From contig JAGLDB010000028.1 of NCBI GenBank assembly GCA_023145935.1, positions 1 to 14,666 on the forward strand: a stretch of DNA of 14,666 nt, written 5' to 3'. The notes beneath the pieces were generated by a model, which was not told where the DNA came from, ran no database searches, and worked only from the letters and a program-made list of their open reading frames with translations. The position numbers and the translations under genes were made by a program. Below, one piece after another: positions 1-6,215 of the stretch. The stretch is from Candidatus Sabulitectum sp. (GTDB taxonomy: Bacteria; Fermentibacterota; Fermentibacteria; Fermentibacterales; Fermentibacteraceae). Every line of letters starts with the position of its first letter. Position 1 is the first letter of the stretch.

Positions 1-63
1 TACATGCTTAAGGTCGAGATTGAGGGCATAGAGCAGTTTCAGAGTATTACTGTGGTGCATTAG
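1..63 (+). CDS. C-terminal fragment of a possibly secreted protein (T9SS-like tail)
   Basis: Only the last 20 codons and a TAG stop lie in the window; frame 1 is the only open plus-strand frame here. The tail reads YMLKVEIEGIEQFQSITVVH. Its pattern (aromatic, alternating hydrophobic strand, Gly turn, second hydrophobic strand up to the end) resembles the last two strands of Por-secretion/FlgD-like C-terminal sorting domains, which commonly end like 'GvYfvrle..g....kklvvik'. The usual basic residues before the last strand are missing (FQS), so the match is partial. The opposite strand is also open over these bases but has no ribosome binding site. The gene converges on the transketolase gene, with a hairpin between them. 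That it is a real C-terminus is likely; the sorting-domain reading is inference. Confidence 0.45.
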   Translation, partial: YMLKVEIEGIEQFQSITVVH

Positions 64-71
64 AAGATTTG

Positions 72-97
72 TTCGGGGCCGCGTTTGCAGCCCCGAA
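72..97. terminator. Hairpin between convergent genes, possible bidirectional terminator
   Basis: TTCGGGGC (72-79) pairs perfectly with GCCCCGAA (90-97). An A-C mismatch, two more pairs (GC/GC) and a GTTT loop lie inside. It sits between the stop of the plus-strand fragment (63) and the stop of the minus-strand transketolase (111). Neither side has a strong T-run, so a canonical intrinsic terminator is not certain. Confidence 0.55.
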
Positions 98-110
98 TAG
101 TGTGTCTGCT

Positions 111-2030
111 CTATGAGCTGAGTTTTTCTATTATCGTTTCGACGATCTGTTCCGGTTGAAGACCCTGCATCGTGTACAGGTCTTCAGCATCTCCGCTCAT
201 TCCGTAGTGGGTAACTCCAATTCTGGTCAGAGGGGGAGCGTTTCCAGCTTCTGAAAGAGCCAGGGCTATTCCTGCGCCGAGACCTGTTTCCGTGTCGTGA
301 TCTTCCACTGTGATTATGTGCTTGAACTGCAGCAGGCTCTTTATGAATTCCTCCGAGATTTCAGTCGGGCAGCTTACTCCCCATACAGCAGTGGAAATTC
401 CACCAACCTCAAGGATCTGTGCTGAGAGAATGGCCTTTTCACAGGTTGGCCCCATGGCAAGAATGGCTACATCGGTACCGGTTCTGAACTCATCGGCTGT
501 GCCGTACTTGAATTCGTAGTTCTCATCGAAGAAGACCGAACCGTCTTCTCTGGTTATGGTGCTGAGCTTTGACCGACCTATGGCTATGAAATAGTTGCCG
601 GGGCTGGTTGCTGCATGGCGTACTGCTCTGTCTGTTTGATTGGGATCAGCCGGAACAATTGTTCTGTAGTTGGGAAGGGCGCGCAAAAGCCCTACATATT
701 TGATGCAGTGGTGGGTTTTCCCGTCGGGTCCCACATCAAGCCCGCAGTGCGTTGCTACAACTTTCAGGTTGGTGTGATTGATGTCGTTCAGCCTGTGCTG
801 GTTGAAAGTTTCATCAATGGCGAACACGCCGAAATCACTCCAGAATGATACCTTGTCTGCCAGGGTAGAGCAGCCTGCCATGGTTGCAGTGTGGTGCTCC
901 ATTATGCCGGTCTGAAAGAAATGGCCCGGGTACTTTGCTGCGAATTCAGCAGTTTTTACGCTTCCTGCAAGATCACAGTCAAACACCAGCGGAATATTGT
1001 CAGGGTTGGCGTCTGCCAGACTCACAAGAGCCTTGCCCCAGGCACTTCTGTTGTCGCCTTTGTGTTCTCTGCCGTAGGTAATGGAATTGCCTGCATTTTT
1101 CATCAGGTGATAGGATGGCTCTTCCCGGCAGCTTGTGGTTCTGTTCTTCAGGAAGCTCTTTCTTTCTGCGGCAAGCTCTTCTATGTTGTTTTTTATGTTG
1201 AGCTCTTTGAGAGCTTTTTCCAGCTCATCCTTCTTCAGGGCTCTGCCGTGAAAACCTGCTTTGTTCTCCATGAAAGAAACACCTTTGCCCATAACAGTTC
1301 TGGCAATAACAAGCCTTGGCTTCTTCTGCTCTTCAGGGCGCAATGTTTTGTACAGGTCGCCCAGGTTGTGGCCGTCTACTTCCGCAACATCCCACCCTGA
1401 TGCTTCGAACTCGGCTCTGAGGTTAACAGGCATCACATCTGCTGTGTCGCCTGAGATCTGCAGGTGGTTAAGGTCGATGATGTAAGTGAGATTATTCAGC
1501 ATGTACTTGCTGGCAAATCGTCGGGCTTCAGAGATCTGGCCCTTCTGATTCTCGCCGTCACCTGCCACTACCCATATGTGATTCTTTATTCCATTGCTTC
1601 TGCCTGCTATTCCCATGCCGATCGCAGCACTGAGACCCTGACCCAGGTTTCCGCTTGTGAGTTCAATGCCAGGGATATGCCTTTCTATGTGGCCTTCAAA
1701 ATCACTGCCTGCAAGCCTGAATGAGACTACCGCTTCATGGAGATCGAAAAAGTTCAATGCTCCCAGAACGCTGTAAACAGCAGGGGAGGTGTGACCATGG
1801 CTGACAAGTATTCTGTCACGGTTCTTCATTGATGGTTCTGTTGGATTGACATTCGCCTGACTCCAGAGCATCGCGAATATTTCCAGGCTGCTCATAGAGC
1901 CACCGGGGTGGCCACTGGCGGCAAGGCTGGTCATCTTCAGGATGTTTCCTCTGGCCTGATGACAGAGGTTCTGAAGCTCCTTTTCAGTTTCTGCTGGAAG
2001 TGCTTGAGGAATGAAATTCGTTCGTGTCAT
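111..2030 (-). CDS. tkt: Transketolase (full-length, thiamine diphosphate-dependent)
   Basis: Moves two-carbon ketol units between sugar phosphates in the non-oxidative pentose phosphate pathway; cytoplasmic, 639 residues, the usual length of an undivided transketolase. In order it shows SGHPGG (His41), VSHGH (residues 77-80), GNLGQG, the ThDP/Mg motif from GDGEN (157-161) to DLN (186-188), the pyrimidine-domain glutamate in GIMEHH (Glu378), THCGLDVGPDGKTHH (His428, Asp436, His440) and IGRSKLS (Arg486). Residues matching the E. coli phosphate and substrate ligands (Arg358, His461, Asp469, His473, Arg520) are present, which favours transketolase over DXS or an alpha-keto dehydrogenase. The wording of the motifs is closer to split/archaeal-type transketolases than to TktA. 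Lys163 replaces the first glutamate of the usual 'MEG' position. The gene starts 7 bases after the FTCD stop, with an AAGG inside the end of FTCD, so the two are probably co-transcribed. Confidence 0.93.
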   Translation of the reverse strand: MTRTNFIPQALPAETEKELQNLCHQARGNILKMTSLAASGHPGGSMSSLEIFAMLWSQANVNPTEPSMKNRDRILVSHGHTSPAVYSVLGALNFFDLHEAVVSFRLAGSDFEGHIERHIPGIELTSGNLGQGLSAAIGMGIAGRSNGIKNHIWVVAGDGENQKGQISEARRFASKYMLNNLTYIIDLNHLQISGDTADVMPVNLRAEFEASGWDVAEVDGHNLGDLYKTLRPEEQKKPRLVIARTVMGKGVSFMENKAGFHGRALKKDELEKALKELNIKNNIEELAAERKSFLKNRTTSCREEPSYHLMKNAGNSITYGREHKGDNRSAWGKALVSLADANPDNIPLVFDCDLAGSVKTAEFAAKYPGHFFQTGIMEHHTATMAGCSTLADKVSFWSDFGVFAIDETFNQHRLNDINHTNLKVVATHCGLDVGPDGKTHHCIKYVGLLRALPNYRTIVPADPNQTDRAVRHAATSPGNYFIAIGRSKLSTITREDGSVFFDENYEFKYGTADEFRTGTDVAILAMGPTCEKAILSAQILEVGGISTAVWGVSCPTEISEEFIKSLLQFKHIITVEDHDTETGLGAGIALALSEAGNAPPLTRIGVTHYGMSGDAEDLYTMQGLQPEQIVETIIEKLSS

Positions 2031-2037
2031 TTTTATC

Positions 2038-3729
2038 TCAGCCTTCGTTTTTCAGTTTTGCAATTAACTTTTCCTGTACAATGGCGGCAAGTTCTTCCGT
2101 TTCTGCCAGCAGAGCATCAGCTTCCTCAGATATTCTTTTCTTGTAGTTCTGGTCTTCTATCTCTGGAAGGTTGATAAGAACATTGTAGTATGCTCCAGTG
2201 GCGCATGCTCTTGCTGCTGCCGCAGCTACACCTGCATCAGAAAGACTCGACTGCATTCCCCGTTCAACAAGAGCGAGAGCCATTTCAGCAATTTTAGGTG
2301 ATTTCGCAAGAACGCTGAGGGGTACTTCTATAGCACCTTTCACCGCTGCCTGAACATCGCCCTTGGCTCTGATGGTATCCATCCACACATTGAATGCTCT
2401 GGTGTCTTCATCGATAGCATTTACCAGGAACTCTTTGATGTTCTGTGCTTCAGGTGCCAGTTCAAGCATTTCTTCCCAGCTTGATCTGAATTTTCGGTTC
2501 TTTACAGTGAGATTGGCAACCATGCTGTCCAGGCCGGCTCCAACAGCACCCATGAGTGCTGCAGCGCTGCCGCCACCGGGAGCAGGGCTGTCGATGGAGA
2601 GTTCATCACAGAATGCCCTGCAGGTCATTCCAGAGAGATTAACCGATTTGTCTGCTATTATGTATTCCACGATCTTTTTATCCGGATCGAATTCCGCAAC
2701 ATCACTGAGGCCCATGGATCTTATGGCAATCTCAATCAGTTCGCGTTCAGGTGCCCCAACAGACTTTGCCTGCTTGCCTATGTTAAGCAGGGCACGATTC
2801 TGCTTCTCAAGGTAGTATCTGCCTGCGTCAACCATGGAACTCAAGGGAACAAGACCCACAACTTCACTGCCTGTTACCATGAGCCCGAGCTTTTCAGCCT
2901 CTTCCTTTGTAACGTCAAAACCAATGTGAAGAGGAGTAACTGCAATGTCTGTGAGATTCATTGTAACCTGTGCTGTGTTGTACTCTTCGATGAACCAGCC
3001 GAAGGCTTTGCAGTTCTTCAGGCGACCTTCCTGAGCGATCTTTTTGCCGTTTTCATCTTTTGCGAACTTCCACTGATTTGTTCTCTGTGTTCTTCCTGTG
3101 TCACGGATGTTAAGAGCTATCTCTTTGGCCATGGAAGTGTCTGAAGTGTTAAGATTTACATTGTAGGCTATCAGGAAGTTTCTGGCGCCTATGGTGCAGA
3201 CTCCTGTTCCGGCCGTTTCATCATTCCACTCATTCGGACCGAAATCAGGTTTCCATTCAGGCTTGCCCAGTTTGTTCTGAAGGGCTTCGTACTCGCCCTC
3301 GCGGATATTTGGCAGCTTTACCCATTCCGGTTTTGATGCAGCGTACTCGTAGAGATACACCGGGATATTAAGTTCATCGCCAACTCGTTTTCCGAGTTTT
3401 CTTGCAAGATCAGCACATTCTTCCATAGAGATTCCACTGACAGGAACAAATGGGCAGACATCGGTGGCGCCGTGACGGGGGTGGGAGCCGTGTTGTTTTC
3501 TCATGTCAATCAGTTTGCCGGCACTTTCGATTACATTGAATGCGGCTTGCAGCACTGCTTCAGGTTCTCCTGCTATTGTAATAACAGTTCTGTTGGTTGC
3601 GGCCCCAGGGTCTACATCCAGTACAGATGCTCCACTCACAGAAGACGCTGCTTTTACCACAGCATCGATAACTTCCTGGTTTCTACCATCTGATATGTTT
3701 GGTACACACTCGACGATGCGCTTTGCCAT
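2038..3729 (-). CDS. ftcD: Bifunctional glutamate formiminotransferase / formimidoyl-THF cyclodeaminase
   Basis: Transfers the formimino group between formiminoglutamate and tetrahydrofolate, then deaminates formimino-THF to 5,10-methenyl-THF and ammonia. It is the last step of one histidine degradation route and an entry of one-carbon units into folate; cytoplasmic. At 563 residues it has the length of the fused animal-type enzyme. Residues 1-330 are the two formiminotransferase subdomains, with VPNISDGRN near the start and the catalytic-histidine motif GSHPRHGATDVCPF (His83; His82 in pig FTCD). Residues 361-563 are the cyclodeaminase, with SPAPGGGSAAALMGA at 381-395. The ATG start at 3729 has AGGAG (3737-3741) seven bases upstream. 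No other histidine-utilisation (hut) gene is in the window. First gene of a probable operon with transketolase. Confidence 0.95.
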   Translation of the reverse strand: MAKRIVECVPNISDGRNQEVIDAVVKAASSVSGASVLDVDPGAATNRTVITIAGEPEAVLQAAFNVIESAGKLIDMRKQHGSHPRHGATDVCPFVPVSGISMEECADLARKLGKRVGDELNIPVYLYEYAASKPEWVKLPNIREGEYEALQNKLGKPEWKPDFGPNEWNDETAGTGVCTIGARNFLIAYNVNLNTSDTSMAKEIALNIRDTGRTQRTNQWKFAKDENGKKIAQEGRLKNCKAFGWFIEEYNTAQVTMNLTDIAVTPLHIGFDVTKEEAEKLGLMVTGSEVVGLVPLSSMVDAGRYYLEKQNRALLNIGKQAKSVGAPERELIEIAIRSMGLSDVAEFDPDKKIVEYIIADKSVNLSGMTCRAFCDELSIDSPAPGGGSAAALMGAVGAGLDSMVANLTVKNRKFRSSWEEMLELAPEAQNIKEFLVNAIDEDTRAFNVWMDTIRAKGDVQAAVKGAIEVPLSVLAKSPKIAEMALALVERGMQSSLSDAGVAAAAARACATGAYYNVLINLPEIEDQNYKKRISEEADALLAETEELAAIVQEKLIAKLKNEG

Positions 3730-3736
3730 TTGAACA

Positions 3737-3741
3737 CTCCT
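3737..3741 (-). promoter_or_regulatory. Ribosome binding site of ftcD
   Basis: On the minus strand AGGAG lies 7 bases before the ATG at 3729, just after a run of eight A. The 85-base divergent region (3730-3814) that holds it shows no convincing -35/-10 pair in either direction. Confidence 0.8.
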
Positions 3742-3803
3742 GTTTTTTTTGTATTCTTGTACAATGGAGAACCACTTAAGACAGCGCAGGTAACATAACA
3801 GTC

Positions 3804-3810
3804 AGGGGGA
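3804..3810 (+). promoter_or_regulatory. Ribosome binding site of the GH84 gene
   Basis: AGGGGGA lies 4 bases before a GTG codon at 3815. This supports GTG as the start, placing the family's opening motif (GIVEGYYGKP) at residue 4. No ATG in this frame lies upstream of the motif. Confidence 0.65.
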
Positions 3811-3814
3811 CCAA

Positions 3815-4954
3815 GTGTACCATGGAATAGTGGAAGGTTATTACGGGAAACCATTTACCGTGAAACAGAGGAAAATACTTCTTGATGAACTTTCTTCGCT
3901 GGAAAATCCTGCATATTTTTATGCTCCGAAAGATGATCCATGGCACAGACTTCTCTGGCGTGATGGTTACCCTGACACAGAGTGGTTGTCTCTGGAAAGC
4001 TGCATGGGCGGAAGGACTTCATTCTTCTTCTCTTTAAGCCCATGGAAATTCAAAGACAACGAATGGGGTATTGCAAGAGAAAAGCTTCTTAAAGCTGCCG
4101 ATTCCGGAGCTGCAGGCCTTTCCATACTCTTTGACGATGTTCCTGATAAGTCTGCAGGAAAATTGGCAGAAAGACAGCTGAATTTTGCCTTGCAGGCACT
4201 GGAAGGAGTGGATCTTCCAGTAATACTCTGCCCGTCAGTTTACTGTGGAGAATTTCTTGAGAGATTTGCTCAAGCAGAGGAATATCTTCAAGTGTGGCGG
4301 GAGCAGATCCCTGTCCGGTGGAGTTCTTTCTGGACTGGACCCATGGTTGTTTCCGAAACAATGTCTGACATGAAGCTGGCTGAGGAACTTCTTGGATCAA
4401 GGCCTGTTATCTGGGATAATATCCACGCCACAGATTACTGTCTTCGCAGGATCTACCTGGCTGGCTTGAGCGGTAGAGTTCAGAAGGAATATTCATGGTT
4501 CATAAACCCTTCAGAGATATTTCCTGCGGCTCTTCACGGGGTCATGGAACTGAAAGCAGCCCTCGGGCACAGTAGAGAATGGCCAGAAATGCTCGGGGAA
4601 CACAGTCGTGGCTGGGAGCTGATGCAGGAGTTTCACTATCTGCCGTGGCGAGCAGGAGACACCGGTGGTGAGATACTGGCGAGGCTTTCCAGTGCTGTAA
4701 GCGGTAACAATATTGAAGATGCTATTGCCTGGTTGAATCAGGCAGTTCCGGAAATGAATGCTTTCATTGAATCTGTTCCCCTCATAGAAGGCGGTTGGGA
4801 ATTGCTTCCAGTTGCACGGGATCTATACAGATCTTTGTCTGTAATTCGCAGAGCTCTTTTGACAGATGACCCTGCAGCTTCTCTTCATTATTTTATGCAC
4901 ACGAGATTGCCATATGAAAATCCTGCTGCAGCTCTCGCCGCAGAAAAACGCTGA
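3815..4954 (+). CDS. GH84-family beta-N-acetylglucosaminidase (O-GlcNAcase-like), cytoplasmic
   Basis: A hexosaminidase/hyaluronidase-family catalytic domain of 379 residues. It opens with HGIVEGYYGKPF (family: G.IeGFYGrPW) and has YAPKDD (36-41; Lys39 matches human OGA Lys98). The twin catalytic aspartates are in LFDDVP (Asp107, Asp108; human Asp174/175). FWTGP follows at 172-176, then WDNIHATDY (200-208; Asn202 and Asp207 match human Asn280 and Asp285) and NPSEIFPAAL (Asn231 matches Asn313). All of the GH84 active site that can be checked by eye is present. The family uses substrate-assisted catalysis to remove beta-linked GlcNAc. There is no signal peptide or membrane segment, so it should act in the cytoplasm, unlike most bacterial GH84 enzymes that attack host or environmental glycans. 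About 120 C-terminal residues are predicted helical. The true substrate is unknown: protein O-GlcNAc, a cell-wall recycling product or a small glycoside. Its TGA overlaps the thyX ribosome binding site, so the two genes are likely co-translated. Confidence 0.88.
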   Translation: MYHGIVEGYYGKPFTVKQRKILLDELSSLENPAYFYAPKDDPWHRLLWRDGYPDTEWLSLESCMGGRTSFFFSLSPWKFKDNEWGIAREKLLKAADSGAAGLSILFDDVPDKSAGKLAERQLNFALQALEGVDLPVILCPSVYCGEFLERFAQAEEYLQVWREQIPVRWSSFWTGPMVVSETMSDMKLAEELLGSRPVIWDNIHATDYCLRRIYLAGLSGRVQKEYSWFINPSEIFPAALHGVMELKAALGHSREWPEMLGEHSRGWELMQEFHYLPWRAGDTGGEILARLSSAVSGNNIEDAIAWLNQAVPEMNAFIESVPLIEGGWELLPVARDLYRSLSVIRRALLTDDPAASLHYFMHTRLPYENPAAALAAEKR

Positions 4955-4958
4955 GGAG
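4953..4958 (+). promoter_or_regulatory. Ribosome binding site deciding the thyX start
   Basis: GAGGAG overlaps the TGA stop of the GH84 gene (4952-4954) and lies 6 bases before GTG at 4965. This spacing and the resulting N-terminus (MKVILAGYN) favour GTG 4965 over longer in-frame starts at 4866 or 4914 inside the GH84 gene. Confidence 0.8.
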
Positions 4959-4964
4959 ATAGAA

Positions 4965-6215
4965 GTGAAGGTTATCCTTGCCGGGTACAACACCGATACA
5001 GAGAACGGGTCCGTTACTCCTGAAACCATTTCTGCTGCCTATGCCAGGATCAGTCGCGATCCAGCACCGATAAATGAGCTGAGAAGATTGTCGTCAACTG
5101 AAGTTGAGCAGGCCAGAATATCCAACAGAACAATTGTCTACAAGTACGGACACGGGTCTATTGCCGAGCACGCAGTGTTTAACTTTGACATTCTGGGAAT
5201 TTCAAGGCTGGCAGCGGAGGCTGTTCAGTCATTCAGACTTGCAAGTTTTACAGAGAAGTCACAGCGATATATCCGGATCGGCGAAGACTGGATCCTTCCA
5301 GAAGAAATGAGTCCGTATTCTTCTGTGGTGGCGGATCTGTTCAAATGCTACGAAGAGATTCTGGCAGCTCTGCTGGAATCAGGTCTTTCAAAGACAGAAG
5401 CCAGAGAAGATGCCAGGTACATTCTTCCACTGGCAACAACTACGCAGATGGGTATGACAGTGAATGCCAGGGAGCTGGAACACATGATCCGGCGGATGAA
5501 GGCTCATCCGCTTCTTGAGGTCAGAGAGCTTGCAATGGCTCTTTACGAGACAGTTCTGCCGGTTGCTCCTTCTCTTATGCTTTTTATAGAACCAACGGAG
5601 ATGGACAGAATTGCGCATATCCAGCCTCCTTCTGTTCCCTCCAGGGGCGAGGTAGAGCTTTTGAGTTGCGATTCCGATGAAAGAGTAGCAGAATGGCTCA
5701 CAGCCATTTTCGGGGAACCGTCTTTTGAAAGAGTTTACGAGAATCTGGGAGTTCATGATGCACTGCCAAGATTCTGGGAACTGTTCCGTGCTGATTTCAG
5801 ACTAACTCTTTCCGCAACTGCTTACGCACAACTAAAAAGACACAGAATGAGCACTCAGCTTGTTTCAGCATACGATTCTGCTCTTGGGGTTACGATTCCG
5901 CCAAGTATTGAAAATGCCGGGCTTGCTGACCTGTTCAAGAAGGAGACTTCAAAGGCTGCAGATGCCGCCGTTGGGCTTGGCCGGATGGCAGGTTATCTGC
6001 TTACCAATGCCCATCGTCGTCAGGTCAGACTGTGCATCAACGGCAGGGAGTTCAACCATTTCATAAGACTTCGGGACGATGCCCATGCGCAATGGGATAT
6101 TAGAAGAACAGCGGCAGAAATGATCTCCAGAGTAAGGGATAAAGCCCCCTTGACAGTGAAGATGACATGTGGAAAATCCCGCTGGGAAGAGGTTACCGGA
6201 AAACCTGCTCAATAA
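4965..6215 (+). CDS. thyX: Tandem-domain flavin-dependent thymidylate synthase (ThyX family)
   Basis: ThyX makes dTMP from dUMP with methylene-THF, FAD and NADPH; cytoplasmic. With the GTG start the protein has 416 residues, about twice a standard ThyX domain, and contains two ThyX-like halves. Half 1 (about 1-205) has YGHGSIAEHAVF (61-72), the signature region SFRLASFTEKSQRY (89-102) and VNARELEHMIRR. Half 2 (about 230-416) has LKRHRMSTQLVSAYD (290-304), NGREFNHFIRLRDDAHAQWDIR (359-380, written here in part as family hallmark) and ends in a short helical tail. The canonical signature RHRxxSxNExSxRY is split between the halves: half 1 keeps the Ser/Glu/Ser/Arg part but has SFR for RHR, and half 2 keeps RHR but lacks the rest. 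Two-domain ThyX proteins are known, for example in Chlamydia. The gene follows GH84 by 10 bases and its 3' end overlaps the convergent propeller gene by 23 bases. Family assignment is firm; activity is inferred. Confidence 0.9.
   Translation: MKVILAGYNTDTENGSVTPETISAAYARISRDPAPINELRRLSSTEVEQARISNRTIVYKYGHGSIAEHAVFNFDILGISRLAAEAVQSFRLASFTEKSQRYIRIGEDWILPEEMSPYSSVVADLFKCYEEILAALLESGLSKTEAREDARYILPLATTTQMGMTVNARELEHMIRRMKAHPLLEVRELAMALYETVLPVAPSLMLFIEPTEMDRIAHIQPPSVPSRGEVELLSCDSDERVAEWLTAIFGEPSFERVYENLGVHDALPRFWELFRADFRLTLSATAYAQLKRHRMSTQLVSAYDSALGVTIPPSIENAGLADLFKKETSKAADAAVGLGRMAGYLLTNAHRRQVRLCINGREFNHFIRLRDDAHAQWDIRRTAAEMISRVRDKAPLTVKMTCGKSRWEEVTGKPAQ

Noticed and set aside
1..60. Minus-strand open frame starting with ATG at 60
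   Set aside because: No ribosome binding site and a composition unlike a protein start; the plus-strand frame reads as a plausible C-terminus and is preferred.
891..1400. Plus-strand open frame of 169 codons
   Set aside because: Lies wholly antisense within the transketolase gene; cysteine/phenylalanine-rich shadow translation, no ribosome binding site or recognisable motif.
3757..3764. Palindrome TTGTACAA in the ftcD/GH84 divergent region
   Set aside because: Only 8 bases with no extension of symmetry on either side; expected by chance, so not called an operator.
3730..3814. Promoters for ftcD and GH84
   Set aside because: Candidate boxes (TACAAG, TAACAT) have no -35 partner at proper spacing, so none was annotated.
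4866..4964. Longer N-terminus for ThyX (starts at 4866 or 4914)
   Set aside because: Would overlap the GH84 gene in another frame, lacks a ribosome binding site, and adds residues before the family-typical MKVILAGYN start at 4965, which has GAGGAG at ideal spacing.
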